From NCBI RefSeq assembly GCF_013141715.1, contig NZ_WHOA01000099.1, positions 62,001-126,000 on the forward strand: a DNA stretch of 64,000 bases, read 5' to 3'. The number at the start of each line of letters is the position of its first letter. Position 1 is the first letter of the stretch. Below are positions 24,809 through 34,319 of the stretch, piece by piece. The notes beneath the pieces were generated by a model, which saw only the letters and a list, made by a program, of their open reading frames with translations, did not search any database and had not been told where the DNA came from. Both the position numbers and the translations under genes were made by a program. This DNA is from Paenibacillus phytorum (GTDB lineage: Bacteria; Bacillota; Bacilli; Paenibacillales; NBRC-103111).

Positions 24809-25792
24809 ATGAATTTAAAAGTAAAGGCATCTTCACGATTACTACTGTCTATCGCATTGGCCGGCGGTTGCTCGCTATGGGGCGCAGGCACAACGAACGC
24901 CGCCACTATCAATTGCAGTACGAGTTCTTGTTTGACGAACGCTTTGGCAAACGCCATGCCCGGAGACATTATTGTACTGGCTGCGGGTGTCACATTCAAC
25001 GGCCAGTTCACTGGTGCTGTGAACGGAACTTCATCCGCACCGATCACTATCAAAAGTGCCAGTTCCTCGAGCAAAGCGATTTTGAAAGGTCCAAGCACCA
25101 GCAGCGGTTACGGCCTGCATGTGACAGGTGATTATTGGATGGTTCAAAACATCAAGGTAACCAACTCGCAAAAAGCCATCATGCTCGATAATTCCAACCA
25201 TACGACAATCGACGGAGTGGAGGTATATAATATCGGTGCAGAAGGTATACATTTCCGTGACGGCAGCTCTTACAACACGCTGAAGAACTCGAACATTCAC
25301 GACGTAGGCAAAGTGGATCCAGGCTATGGTGAGGGAGTGTACGTCGGTTCAGACGAGGCAGCCTCTTACAACCACACAGTCAAGAACAATTCAATCCTTA
25401 ACACGACGATCGGTCCAAACGTCACCGCCGAGCACATTGACATCAAAGAAGGTGCAGATGGCACCCTCGTTCAAAATTGTACATTTAACGGTACAGGTAT
25501 CAACGGAGCCAACTCAGCAGACAGCTTCATCGATTTCAAGGGAGTTAATTCCAAGATTTACAATAACACCGGTAATCGCAACGGTAACAGCAATATCGCA
25601 GATGCGTTTCAGAACCGCATTCACGGCTCCAGCTATCCAACAGGCACGAATAATGATTTCAGCGGCAACTCGGTCAATCTCAACGGCATCGGTTATATCG
25701 TCAACGTAGCTTCCGGCAGTGCAAAGGTGCATGCTAACACCCGCTCCGATGGCTCTTCAATGCTGTACAACGGAAATTACACAACCTATTAA
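24809..25792 (+). CDS. secreted right-handed parallel beta-helix protein, candidate polysaccharide lyase
   Basis: Exported protein of 327 residues: signal peptide (LLLSIALAGGCSLWGAGTTNA, about 11-31) and then a right-handed parallel beta-helix with turns such as NHTTIDGVEVYNIGAEGIHF, SYNTLKNSNIHDVG and GTLVQNCTFNGTGI. This is the fold of pectate lyases and related polysaccharide lyases; the entry MPGDIIVLAAGVTFNG is seen in such proteins. I cannot assign a lyase family or the catalytic residues. GGGAGG precedes the ATG. Control by an extended -10 promoter with a perfect cre site supports a role in using a secondary carbon source. One of the few plus-strand genes. Confidence 0.75.
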   Translation: MNLKVKASSRLLLSIALAGGCSLWGAGTTNAATINCSTSSCLTNALANAMPGDIIVLAAGVTFNGQFTGAVNGTSSAPITIKSASSSSKAILKGPSTSSGYGLHVTGDYWMVQNIKVTNSQKAIMLDNSNHTTIDGVEVYNIGAEGIHFRDGSSYNTLKNSNIHDVGKVDPGYGEGVYVGSDEAASYNHTVKNNSILNTTIGPNVTAEHIDIKEGADGTLVQNCTFNGTGINGANSADSFIDFKGVNSKIYNNTGNRNGNSNIADAFQNRIHGSSYPTGTNNDFSGNSVNLNGIGYIVNVASGSAKVHANTRSDGSSMLYNGNYTTY

Positions 25793-25803
25793 TTATTATT
25801 AGC

Positions 25804-25842
25804 AAAAAAAAGAAGCTCAGTTGTTCAAATACACTGAGCTTC
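25804..25842 (-). terminator. terminator of the alpha/beta hydrolase gene (shared with the beta-helix gene)
   Basis: GAAGCTCAGT / ACTGAGCTTC hairpin with eight T after it in the minus direction, between two convergent genes. In the plus direction the T run is weaker. Confidence 0.85.
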
Positions 25843-25884
25843 CCATGTTTCGAATAGGATTTACTTCCCTTTTATTGTTGTTCA

Positions 25885-26790
25885 CTATAACCATTTTCGC
25901 AAAAAAGATATACTTTCTTTGCGCATTTCTTCCGTTTCTATATGTCCTACGTCGTATCTTAATAATTTCCACGCATCGGTTGCATTGTGATCTAAGTATA
26001 CTTTCTTCAGTTCGTTATCAATTTTGGTCAATCCTGCGTATGGAGTCAATTTATCAAGATTGCCTGCTAAGCTCAAATGAGGACGAGGAGCGATCAATGC
26101 ATTAATTTGTGCTGTTGTAAAATGGTTTAATAGATCAGGTACATAATAATATACGCCGTGTCTATCTAAACCACGTTCGTCTAGTAATGCCCCATAATCC
26201 GTCAGGCAGCATATATCGATGGTTACTTTAATTCGCGTATCCAAAGCAGCTAACCACCAGGCCATTGTACTTCCCATCGACATGCCCAATGTGCCGACTC
26301 GGTTAGGATCTACATCAGGCCGGGATACGAGATAATCTAGTGCACGTAAGCTATCATACACCATCATTCCCCACATGTTTTGACCTTTCCATAGCATTTC
26401 CTTAAACGTCTCCGTTTCGGTTCGATCGCTTCTCTCTCCGAAAGCCCAACAGTCAATGCACAGAACTGAAAACCCTTGTTGCGTAAGAGTTTCGCCATAA
26501 GATGGCTTTTGCATATAGGGAGCGGGCGTTAATAATTCATCCTTCCCGACGGTGTAGAATCCGCCGTGGGAATGGTTATATAGGATGGTTGGCGCTTTAC
26601 TCCCCGCTTTCTTGGAGCGCAGGAAATAGGCGGGAACCGGTTGAATCCCATTGAGTTCCAACAACAGCTTTTCCAATATATAATTCTCATGCTCTTCCTC
26701 ATGTATTTTAGTAACCTGAATAAACTCCACGTTGGTTGGCAGTTTACCGAGCAGCCCATATAATTGATCTCTACGTATCTGGTTATTCAT
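25885..26790 (-). CDS. alpha/beta hydrolase (acetyl xylan esterase/dienelactone hydrolase-like)
   Basis: Cytoplasmic serine hydrolase of 301 residues. Nucleophile elbow GMSMGS at about residue 170, acid in LAGNLDKLTP near 241 and histidine in DVGHIET near 286; NHSHGGF supplies the oxyanion region. The layout fits family members that deacylate sugars or cleave small esters; no signal peptide. The start overlaps by eight bases a 43-codon membrane ORF, which suggests translational coupling. The strong terminator of the upstream operon at 27003-27039 means it is transcribed separately. Substrate unknown; neighbours suggest a carbohydrate ester. Confidence 0.82.
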   Translation of the reverse strand: MNNQIRRDQLYGLLGKLPTNVEFIQVTKIHEEEHENYILEKLLLELNGIQPVPAYFLRSKKAGSKAPTILYNHSHGGFYTVGKDELLTPAPYMQKPSYGETLTQQGFSVLCIDCWAFGERSDRTETETFKEMLWKGQNMWGMMVYDSLRALDYLVSRPDVDPNRVGTLGMSMGSTMAWWLAALDTRIKVTIDICCLTDYGALLDERGLDRHGVYYYVPDLLNHFTTAQINALIAPRPHLSLAGNLDKLTPYAGLTKIDNELKKVYLDHNATDAWKLLRYDVGHIETEEMRKESISFLRKWL

Positions 26791-26914
26791 TGTTCACCGC
26801 ATCATTCATCTGAATAGCTATGGCATATACAGGAAGGATGACAAGAATGAACATGACCAACAGCTTTGTGAAAATGGAAAACCACCAATTTTGCCAATTT
26901 AATCGCATGGACAT
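26783..26914 (-). CDS. 43-residue membrane ORF, resembles the N-terminus of a sensor protein
   Basis: Short ORF starting ATG at 26914 with GAGGGG seven bases upstream and ending inside the start of the hydrolase gene. The peptide begins MSMRLNWQNWWFSIFTK and has one strong membrane helix (LLVMFILVILPVYAIAI). This looks like the first helix of a YesM-type sensor kinase, with nothing after it. It may be a relic of a deleted kinase or a true small membrane protein that feeds ribosomes into the hydrolase gene. Short length leaves real doubt. Confidence 0.5.
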   Translation of the reverse strand: MSMRLNWQNWWFSIFTKLLVMFILVILPVYAIAIQMNDAVNNE

Positions 26915-27002
26915 CGTGAAGCCCCTCTTTCTCAAATCCTAAGAATCGATCCATCATATTTGACAGAGTTATTCGACAATTAACTACGCTTTCCTCTTAC
27001 GC

Positions 27003-27039
27003 AAAAAAATCTGCTCGAGCATTCGAATAGCTCGAGCAG
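27003..27039 (-). terminator. terminator of the amino-sugar operon
   Basis: CTGCTCGAGC / GCTCGAGCAG, ten perfect base pairs, then a run of T on the minus strand. It ends the eight-gene operon after the last dehydrogenase gene. Confidence 0.92.
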
Positions 27040-27077
27040 ACAATTTAGTTTTGTGTATTTCGTTTATGTAATGACTA

Positions 27078-28385
27078 CTAAAGACTGATTTCCACAACAC
27101 TGTTCTCCGATCTAGATCGTTCTGCGGCAAAGCCGATTTGGTGGCCATAAATCGATTTCTCCAGAGCTGTCGAAGACAGAGAAGGTTTTTCTCCCCGTAA
27201 AGTACGAACAAAATCTGCAACCAACCGCAAATCGCCGCCACCATGCATGTCAGCTGCTACATTAAGCTCGATACGTTCTTCCTTGTATACATGACCGGAC
27301 CTTGTATCCGGTTGCCTAACCAAGAAGTAACCATCTTCCATCGTGCCGGAAATTTCGCCTTTGGTCCCCGTGATATGAATCGTCCGGCACGGCTTGGAGG
27401 TGGCGCCAGTTAGATTGTGCGATGCCGTACTTCCGTCTTCGAATTCGATGATGACCGTTTGATGGTCGACAACATCGTTATCGCAGCGCCATACACAGCG
27501 TCCGTATGGATTAGACGTACGCAACGATTCGATTTTTTCTTCGTGGGTAGGGACTGTACCTAGGTGCATATTGTCCCATGCATAAATACCCCACAACTCT
27601 TGTTCCATATACATTTTCTTGGCGGAATACGTACATGTGGCTTCAATCGGACAATCAACAAGACACCTTGTACCAGCGCCTTCCGGAGCTTTATCCGCAC
27701 GAAACTGGAATAATCCGCCAAAGCTGCTAACTTTCTTCGGTCGTATACTGCCTTTCATCCAAGAAGTCATATCTAAGTAATGGCAGCATTTGGCTAATAA
27801 CATGGAGGAATCACAGTTCGCTATACTATTCCATTTCCCCCGTACGAAAGAAGTCGCCATATGGTGGTAGCTGACATTTTCCTCTGTCTGAATGGCGATG
27901 ATATCCCCGATGATTCCGCTTTCGATTTGCTTGCGGATTTCCAAATAAAAAGGTGCATAACGCATTACATGACAAATCATCACAGTACGATTATAGGAGT
28001 TCGCTGCTTCGTACAGTTCAAATACTTCCGTTTCACTTACGCCGATCGGCTTCTCTAACAGAACATCGTATCCCGCCTTCAATAACGGCAACGTTGTCTC
28101 CAGATGGAACCGATCCATCGTTCCATTAATAGCGGCATCCGCTAATTTAGGATGAACAACAAGCTCCTCAACGGATGCAAAGCAATGTTCCGGAGAAATA
28201 CCAAAGCGTTCTGCTGTTAATTGTCGACGCTCTGGGTTCGGCTCAACAACGCCAACGATTTGTAATTCATCTGGATACTCTAAAGCATAAGAAGCATAAA
28301 TCAGACTTCGGTTTCCTGCGCCGATAATGACAGCCTTAATAGGCCGAGCCTCGGACATAAGGGATGTATCCAATTTAACATGCAT
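27078..28385 (-). CDS. Gfo/Idh/MocA family oxidoreductase
   Basis: NAD(P)-dependent sugar dehydrogenase of 435 residues from the ATG at 28385. N-terminal Rossmann fold (KAVIIGAGNRS), catalytic lysine in LLEKPIG, and a C-terminal alpha/beta domain. It is longer than the usual 340-380 because of an insert with a cysteine group (CLVDCPIEATCTYSAKKMY), seen in a subgroup acting on amino sugars or uronates. GAGGGGGG precedes the start. Last gene of the operon, right after another family member and 23 bases downstream of it. The substrate is not determinable from sequence. Confidence 0.87.
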   Translation of the reverse strand: MHVKLDTSLMSEARPIKAVIIGAGNRSLIYASYALEYPDELQIVGVVEPNPERRQLTAERFGISPEHCFASVEELVVHPKLADAAINGTMDRFHLETTLPLLKAGYDVLLEKPIGVSETEVFELYEAANSYNRTVMICHVMRYAPFYLEIRKQIESGIIGDIIAIQTEENVSYHHMATSFVRGKWNSIANCDSSMLLAKCCHYLDMTSWMKGSIRPKKVSSFGGLFQFRADKAPEGAGTRCLVDCPIEATCTYSAKKMYMEQELWGIYAWDNMHLGTVPTHEEKIESLRTSNPYGRCVWRCDNDVVDHQTVIIEFEDGSTASHNLTGATSKPCRTIHITGTKGEISGTMEDGYFLVRQPDTRSGHVYKEERIELNVAADMHGGGDLRLVADFVRTLRGEKPSLSSTALEKSIYGHQIGFAAERSRSENSVVEISL

Positions 28386-28407
28386 ATGCTCGTTATCCCC
28401 CCTCGAT

Positions 28408-29487
28408 TTAAACAATATAAATTTGCGGATTTTGACGGCGGCATTCTTCCATTACCCACATCTGCTGTCGTACCTGCTGCGGTGTGATTTCTAGCGGAGC
28501 GCCGTTGCATAAAGTACGGTAAAGCATCAAATATAATTTCTCCGTCATATGGTCAAACGCCGACTTGCCTTCTGGGATCGATACGTCCCAACTTTCAGAG
28601 TGCCAAGTTAATGTCTCTTTACAGTAAGCGGGCATTCCATTGCTGTCGAATAGCGGTTCTTTCGTCAACTTTTGATCCGGTGCTTCCTCCGGTTTGAAAT
28701 ATTTCCATTCTAGTTTCCCAGCAGTACCGTGGAGACCGCCATTCGTGCCTTGAATATTAAATTGCTCATTAGGGAACGCAGCGCACGATGATATTTCAAG
28801 ATCAATTGTCGGATAACCTTGTTTTCTGAGTATCAGCTTCACATAGTCTTCTGCATCCCCAAACGTATTCGTTCGATCCATCATACACGTTACTTGAGGT
28901 AATCCATCGCTTCCGAACAATTGCAGCGCTTGATCCAAAGGATGCGGTCCGGTGTTCATAAGGTTGCCGCCATTGTTGCTTTGCAGCGTCTGCCAATCCC
29001 AACGACGAGCGAAGCCGTTCAAGGAGAAATCAATCTGGACGATACGGCCTAGCACGCCGGAATCTATCACTTTTTGAATCTGGACAAAAGCAGGCTGATA
29101 ACGGGATTGCTGAAATACCGCCAATATTTTACCTGATCGCTTCGAAGCTTCAATTAGTTGATCCACTTCTTCCACTGATTTGGCTAGCGGTTTTTCGCAA
29201 AGCACATGAAAACCCTTATTTAACAACTCCAGGGTGATAGGGAAATGCAGATGACTTGGTGATGCGTTGACGACTAAATCCAGCTCCTCGTTCGCAACCA
29301 TTTCCTCCCAGGTATCATAGGCTTTGCAGCCATACTCCTGTTCCGCACGCTTCTGACGTTCTGGAATCGAATCGGCTACGGCGACAATCGTATAATATTC
29401 CTTAATTTGAACGAGCAGATTGCCATGAATGTCGCGACCGCTGCGGCCTTGTCCGATAATACCAACCTTCAATACCTTTTGACTCAT
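28408..29487 (-). CDS. Gfo/Idh/MocA family oxidoreductase
   Basis: Sugar or inositol-type dehydrogenase of 359 residues. Rossmann motif VGIIGQGRSGRDIHG, catalytic lysine in VLCEKPLAKS, and the GGNLMNTGPHPLDQALQLFG helix with its conserved histidine. It probably oxidises a ring hydroxyl of a sugar derivative with NAD(P). Sits between the AraC regulator and the longer dehydrogenase; together with the TIM-barrel isomerases it forms an oxidation/epimerisation set of a kind found for scyllo-inositol, gluconate or keto-sugar routes. Confidence 0.88.
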   Translation of the reverse strand: MSQKVLKVGIIGQGRSGRDIHGNLLVQIKEYYTIVAVADSIPERQKRAEQEYGCKAYDTWEEMVANEELDLVVNASPSHLHFPITLELLNKGFHVLCEKPLAKSVEEVDQLIEASKRSGKILAVFQQSRYQPAFVQIQKVIDSGVLGRIVQIDFSLNGFARRWDWQTLQSNNGGNLMNTGPHPLDQALQLFGSDGLPQVTCMMDRTNTFGDAEDYVKLILRKQGYPTIDLEISSCAAFPNEQFNIQGTNGGLHGTAGKLEWKYFKPEEAPDQKLTKEPLFDSNGMPAYCKETLTWHSESWDVSIPEGKSAFDHMTEKLYLMLYRTLCNGAPLEITPQQVRQQMWVMEECRRQNPQIYIV

Positions 29488-29514
29488 AAATGGTACACCT
29501 CTTTCTTTGTCAAT

Positions 29515-30420
29515 TTACTGATTATTGCCGAATGTTTTCTTATATTCCGTAGGTGTGATTCCGCAACGTTTCTTGAAGGTTCGGATAAAATGGCTCAGAT
29601 GATGAAACCCGACCTGAAAACCGATCTGTGTAATCGTATGCGTATCGCGCCGGATAAGCTCCATCGCCCTCTCAATCCGTACCTCAGTGACGAAATCTAC
29701 AAACGTTTGTCCTGTTTCTTTTTTGAACTGATGGCTGAAATAAGCTGGAGCCATATTCGCAATGAATGCCCCATGCTCCATCGGAATATCTTGACTGTAG
29801 TTATCATAAATGTATCGTTTCACATCATCAATCGGATGTTGGTCCGCAAGTGCTGGTTGTTTGGCAGGCTTCCGCTTCGCCTTTCGGTATTCGCGGTCGA
29901 CTAAGATCAGCAACTTGGCTAAGTTAAGCAAGATCGAGTGTTCGAATCCGACTTCACGATGCTCGTATTCATCCTGAATATCCTGAAGGAGCTGCTCGAC
30001 GAAAATCTGCTTGCTTTTCCCGAAATGAAGCCAAGATTGGTGTATGAAAGGAATCTTGTAGTCCTCGTCGGAATGCTGAAGTAAAGGATTTAGTGTATCG
30101 GAAAAGGGCTTTAATTGCTCCTGTACTAGACTAGGTATAAAATCGACAAGCACCACTTCGAACTCTTTATCCTCGATCGCACTCAGACTATGCCCAATAT
30201 TGGGAGCAATGATGAAAATATCGCCTCTGCTTACTGTAAGCGACTTTCCGCGTACTTGATGATTGCACACCCCGCGAAGGACATAAACGATCTGAACATA
30301 ATCGTGACTATGCATGGGCTGCTTCAGCAGACTGCTGGAGTAACGCATGATTTTAAAAGGAAACGCTTTATTAAGCTGATCCTTGCTTTGATAAAAGGGT
30401 ATTTCCCCTTCCATCCCCAT
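29515..30420 (-). CDS. AraC family transcriptional regulator with cupin sensor domain
   Basis: Regulator of about 301 residues. The N-terminal cupin (QPMHSHDYVQIVYVLRGV, histidines near residue 40) binds a sugar ligand in this family; the C-terminal double helix-turn-helix (about 205-300; APAYFSHQFKKETGQTFVDF and ITQIGFQVGFHHLSHFIRTFK) binds DNA. The ATG at 30420 has AGGTGG upstream. It sits inside the operon between the isomerase and the dehydrogenase genes, so it probably controls its own operon in response to the sugar. Target site not identified. Confidence 0.88.
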   Translation of the reverse strand: MGMEGEIPFYQSKDQLNKAFPFKIMRYSSSLLKQPMHSHDYVQIVYVLRGVCNHQVRGKSLTVSRGDIFIIAPNIGHSLSAIEDKEFEVVLVDFIPSLVQEQLKPFSDTLNPLLQHSDEDYKIPFIHQSWLHFGKSKQIFVEQLLQDIQDEYEHREVGFEHSILLNLAKLLILVDREYRKAKRKPAKQPALADQHPIDDVKRYIYDNYSQDIPMEHGAFIANMAPAYFSHQFKKETGQTFVDFVTEVRIERAMELIRRDTHTITQIGFQVGFHHLSHFIRTFKKRCGITPTEYKKTFGNNQ

Positions 30421-30445
30421 ATCACTACCACCTACAATCATTTCA

Positions 30446-31297
30446 TTATGATGGACTCATCAGCTTCTTCACGAATTGAAAATCGTGTGCCAATCGTTCA
30501 TAAGCGGGAAACGGTGCATGGCATTCCAAAGTAACCCAACCTGCATAGCCCGTTTCGAGAAGAGCCTCAAACAACGGCTTATGATCAGCCTCTCCCTCAC
30601 CTAGACGACATTGAAGGAACATCTCTTCACCACGGTGGGTGACATTGGTAAATGTGCCTGGAGCACCAACTTCACTGACACGCAGCTCATCCTTGACATG
30701 CACATGAAATAAGTGCTTGCCCAATTTCAATACGGAATCGCGGCCGTAATCGGTGTCAGTTATATACATATTTCCCGCATCATGGATCATGCCAATATTA
30801 TCGTAAGCGATAAGGTCAAGTAGACGCAAGCTGCTATCTACGGTTTCGATGAGTGATTGATTATGAATTTCCATAATAATATCGACTTTATGTGCATTCG
30901 CTTCTTCCGCACATCGATTGAGCCAGTAAGCCGCCTTAGCGTAGTGGTAATCTTGTGCCTTAAAGGCATTTGGACCACCTGGTGAAACACGAACCATCGA
31001 GGAACCTAGCTGATTTGCAATGTCAAGGAGCCTTTGAAACTCGTCGAACGTCTGTTGGCATTCTTTATCGCTTGCCGTAGAAAACCCACCTGTATAGGTG
31101 GCCAAAACAGGAATCTCGAGATTCAAGCTTTCGGACAATGCTTTAATTTCATTGATCCGGGGTTGACTGATCGATGAGGATAGATGGTGCTCACGGACAG
31201 CGATTTCAATGCCATCCATGCCTAGTCGTTTAGTGAGCAGCATCGCCTCTTGAATGCTATGCTCCATAAATACGCCACTAAATGCCGCGAACTTCAT
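30446..31297 (-). CDS. sugar phosphate isomerase/epimerase (xylose isomerase-like TIM barrel)
   Basis: AP_endonuc_2-type TIM barrel of 283 residues. Metal ligand segments: EIHNQSLI (E and H), MIHDAGNMY, HVHVKD and TLECHAPFP. Enzymes of this fold isomerise or epimerise keto sugars or dehydrate inosose with a divalent metal. The start ATG shares one base with the stop of the nagA-like gene (TAATG), so translation is coupled. Its partner substrate is probably produced by one of the three dehydrogenases in the operon. Confidence 0.85.
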   Translation of the reverse strand: MKFAAFSGVFMEHSIQEAMLLTKRLGMDGIEIAVREHHLSSSISQPRINEIKALSESLNLEIPVLATYTGGFSTASDKECQQTFDEFQRLLDIANQLGSSMVRVSPGGPNAFKAQDYHYAKAAYWLNRCAEEANAHKVDIIMEIHNQSLIETVDSSLRLLDLIAYDNIGMIHDAGNMYITDTDYGRDSVLKLGKHLFHVHVKDELRVSEVGAPGTFTNVTHRGEEMFLQCRLGEGEADHKPLFEALLETGYAGWVTLECHAPFPAYERLAHDFQFVKKLMSPS

Positions 31298-32475
31298 TAT
31301 GTTTCCTCCCTTAAGAAGACTTGTTTGCCCGACTTAAACGTACGTTCCAAACGAATTCGGCTTCCTTCTCTACGGAACAGAACCAAATCGGCCGGAGCTC
31401 CTGGAGTCAGGCCCGCAGCAGTAGGCAGCTTCATAAAACGGGACGTTCTTACTGAAGCCATGTCCCAAGCATCCGCTAACTCAGCAAGATTCCGATTCGT
31501 TACATGCTCAATGCCCCTAAGCAGCATTTGCGCCGATCCAGCTAAGAGGTTCTCGTTATCAGCGAGATGCAGCTTGCCCTCCGGTGTTAAAACGACGGAA
31601 CCGCCAATGTGTGATGTGTAAGTACCCGCCGGCAGTCCACTTAGTGAAACCGCATCACTTACCAGCATGGCTTGAGCACCTTTCACTTTAAACACAACCT
31701 TCAGTACTTGATCGGGCAAGTGGAAGCCATCAGCAATCACACAACTCCATAACCGGTCCTGAGCTAATTGCTCCCAAATATAATTAGGATGGCGCGGCAT
31801 CATCAGGTGAGCACCATTGCCAAGATGAGTTGACATCCGGGCGCCTGCTTCCACCGCTTCTGCTATTTGTTCCGGTGTTGCGGATGTATGCCCGATCGAA
31901 ACCGTTACGCCGTTTTCCGTACATTTGGAGATAAATTGAGCGCTGTTTGGCCATTCTGGTGACAGAGTGATAATCCGGATTCGTCCACCGGATGCTTCCT
32001 GCCAACGGTTAAACAACTCCCAATTCGGCGGTCTTACATAATCACAATTGTGTGCTCCGCGAGCGCCGTCATTCGGCGAAATGAACGGACCTTCCAGATG
32101 GATTCCGGCAATGCCATGATCTGCAACAGGATCCTGCCGGCATGCCAAAGCTATCGATTCCAAAGCCTCTTGAATGGCTTGATCACTATTAGTTATGACC
32201 GTCGGAAAGCAGGATGTCACCCCTTCCTGCCAAAGCTTGCGAATCACTTCACCAACCATCTTGTCAGGATACGGCACTTGATTAAAATCATGACCTGCAT
32301 AACCATTAATCTGCAGATCGACTAGTCCTGGAGCGACAATCGCCAGCTCTGACGTATCTCGGTTCTCCGATTTGACCGGCTCTATGCTCTTGATAACCCC
32401 CTGCTCCATGCAGATCGAGACAGGCTCACCCGTTGCATAATGAATGGCCTTCAAGTTCATGTCTTTAATTCCCAT
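31297..32475 (-). CDS. nagA: N-acetylglucosamine-6-phosphate deacetylase-like amidohydrolase
   Basis: Amidohydrolase of about 392 residues. NagA features: VAPGLVDLQINGYAGHDFN, metal ligand E in GIHLEGPFI, SIGHTSATPEQ and HLGNGAH histidines, and the catalytic aspartate in AMLVSDAVSLSG. It removes acetate from GlcNAc-6-P to give GlcN-6-P, the substrate of the upstream nagB product. I chose the ATG at 32475 with AGGGA five bases upstream, which overlaps nagB by 11 bases; another ATG at 32460 is possible. The frame is open 42 codons further upstream but without support. Confidence 0.87.
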   Translation of the reverse strand: MGIKDMNLKAIHYATGEPVSICMEQGVIKSIEPVKSENRDTSELAIVAPGLVDLQINGYAGHDFNQVPYPDKMVGEVIRKLWQEGVTSCFPTVITNSDQAIQEALESIALACRQDPVADHGIAGIHLEGPFISPNDGARGAHNCDYVRPPNWELFNRWQEASGGRIRIITLSPEWPNSAQFISKCTENGVTVSIGHTSATPEQIAEAVEAGARMSTHLGNGAHLMMPRHPNYIWEQLAQDRLWSCVIADGFHLPDQVLKVVFKVKGAQAMLVSDAVSLSGLPAGTYTSHIGGSVVLTPEGKLHLADNENLLAGSAQMLLRGIEHVTNRNLAELADAWDMASVRTSRFMKLPTAAGLTPGAPADLVLFRREGSRIRLERTFKSGKQVFLREET

Positions 32476-33235
32476 AAGAATCCCTATCCACATAAAGGGT
32501 ACAATCCGGATGTTTCCGCAATATCGTTGACGGACATTCGATTGAGATTGATCCATTAAGCGTACGCTCGACCGCTTTGCGTTTCGTAGGTCCGGGAACA
32601 ACGCAGAACAAATGTGAGCCTGAGAGCAAGGCCGGGATAGTCAACGTTAGCGCATGGGTGGGGACATCCTCGAATGAAGGGAAACAACCGTCATTCACCT
32701 GCTGCTGCCGGCAAGCATCATCCAGTTCTACAACTTTGATAACCTGCGGATCGTTAAAATCGGCTACTGGTGGATCGTTGAAAGCGATATGCCCGTTCTC
32801 ACCGATTCCGAGACAAACGATATCGATAGGAGCCTGCAGCAGCAGTTCTCCGTAACGGCGGCATTCTTCTTCGCTCTCATTTGAGCTGTCAATCAGATGC
32901 ACCGTACCCGGCTTTACTTGATCAAACAGGCGCTCACTCAAAAAACGGCTGAACTTTTGCTCCGCATTTAAAGGCAGACCGTTATATTCATCCATATGAA
33001 AGGCTGTAATTCGGGACCAGTCAATGGATTCATCCTCTGATAAATACTTCAAAACCTCATTTTGTGACGGCGCCGCTGCAAAAATGATTCGAATGCCATG
33101 TTTTACGGACAGCAATTGCTTGATCCTTGCGGCAACTTCAGCGCCTGCGGCAGCCCCTAGAGCACGACGGTCGTTATATACGTTAACCTTCAAAGAATCG
33201 ACCGTTTGTTTAAAGACGATTGGTAATTCATTCAT
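32465..33235 (-). CDS. nagB: glucosamine-6-phosphate deaminase-like protein
   Basis: NagB-type isomerase/deaminase of 256 residues, the normal length. Hallmarks: ITAFHMDEYNGL (D82, E83 of the active site), and CLGIGENGHIAFNDPP with the catalytic histidine. It turns glucosamine-6-phosphate into fructose-6-phosphate and ammonia. Its product order with nagA in one operon is strong support for amino-sugar use. Several residues differ from housekeeping NagB, so it may be a paralogue for a modified sugar. Confidence 0.9.
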   Translation of the reverse strand: MNELPIVFKQTVDSLKVNVYNDRRALGAAAGAEVAARIKQLLSVKHGIRIIFAAAPSQNEVLKYLSEDESIDWSRITAFHMDEYNGLPLNAEQKFSRFLSERLFDQVKPGTVHLIDSSNESEEECRRYGELLLQAPIDIVCLGIGENGHIAFNDPPVADFNDPQVIKVVELDDACRQQQVNDGCFPSFEDVPTHALTLTIPALLSGSHLFCVVPGPTKRKAVERTLNGSISIECPSTILRKHPDCTLYVDRDSYGN

Positions 33236-33295
33236 ATTTCCATACTCCTCTCGATCATCCGAATGGCTATGCGAAAGAGATCATTCTAGATGCCA

Positions 33296-34315
33296 TTATT
33301 CCATGTGGAGCTGAACACCTTTGGCCGAGCTTTCATAGATGGCTTCAACTAATTGCACAGCTCGTAATCCGTCTTCGCCAGTAACGAGGGGTTCTATACC
33401 GCTTTCGATAGATGCTATCACATCAATAAACTGGCTTTGATGAAAATCGGAAACAATACTGCGAGGATCAGATACCCCTCCGTAAGTTCTCGCTTGCGTC
33501 CAATTGGGCTCGCTTCTGCCTGGAACTGTCCAGTGTACGATGGTAGAACCTTCCAACTTGATTGTGCCTTTTTCGCCAAAGAGATTGATTGTTGCCGGGA
33601 ACCCAGGTTGGATGTTGGTTGAAGCCATAATCGTGCCGAAAGCGCCATTTTTAAATTGCAGAATCGCCAGCCCCAAATCTTCCACTTCTATTTGATGTGT
33701 TTGAGTGGCTATTTTACCGTAGACCGTATGAATCTCTCCGGCAAACCAAAGCAACAGATCCAAAATGTGTATACCTTGATTCATAAGAACGCCACCATCT
33801 TCGGCAATCGTCCCCCGCCATTCGGCTTCGTCGTAATACGCTTGCGTCCGAGAAAATGACAGTGATGTTTCCACGAGTAGAAGTCTGCCAAGAGCCCCTT
33901 CATCAAGCACACGTTTGACTGCTTGATGTTGGGCTTCAAAGCGCCGTTGAGAGATAACGGACAGTGTAACTCCACGCTCTTTTGCCGTGCGTACAAGTTT
34001 TGCAGCATCATGCGTGTTCATCGCGATCGGTTTTTCCAAAACTAGATGCTTTCCAGCGTTCAAAACGTCTAGCCCAATGCGGGCATGACTTCCGCTTGAA
34101 GTCGTCACACAGACGATATCTACATCCGGACTATGGATCAACTCTTGATAATCGGTCGTCCAAGCGCAATTCTCCTGCTTCGCAATCGCTTTCACTCTTG
34201 CTTCTTTACGGCTGGAAACAAAGGTTAAGCTTGCGTCCTCTATCTCGCGGATTGCCTCGATATGAAAGTCAGCGACGGATCCACATCCAATAATGCCAAA
34301 TCTCCACGTTGTCAT
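33296..34315 (-). CDS. Gfo/Idh/MocA family oxidoreductase
   Basis: Dehydrogenase of 339 residues. Rossmann motif FGIIGCGSVADFH, catalytic lysine in LVLEKPIAMN and GGVLMNQGIHILDLLLW with the conserved histidine. The ATG at 34315 has GAGGT eight bases upstream and begins five bases after the stop of the preceding isomerase gene. Its FNGLFGEKGTIKLEG-type C-terminal sheet is typical. Third member of this family in the operon; together they suggest a multi-step redox conversion at a sugar ring. Confidence 0.88.
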   Translation of the reverse strand: MTTWRFGIIGCGSVADFHIEAIREIEDASLTFVSSRKEARVKAIAKQENCAWTTDYQELIHSPDVDIVCVTTSSGSHARIGLDVLNAGKHLVLEKPIAMNTHDAAKLVRTAKERGVTLSVISQRRFEAQHQAVKRVLDEGALGRLLLVETSLSFSRTQAYYDEAEWRGTIAEDGGVLMNQGIHILDLLLWFAGEIHTVYGKIATQTHQIEVEDLGLAILQFKNGAFGTIMASTNIQPGFPATINLFGEKGTIKLEGSTIVHWTVPGRSEPNWTQARTYGGVSDPRSIVSDFHQSQFIDVIASIESGIEPLVTGEDGLRAVQLVEAIYESSAKGVQLHME

Positions 34316-34319
34316 AGTG

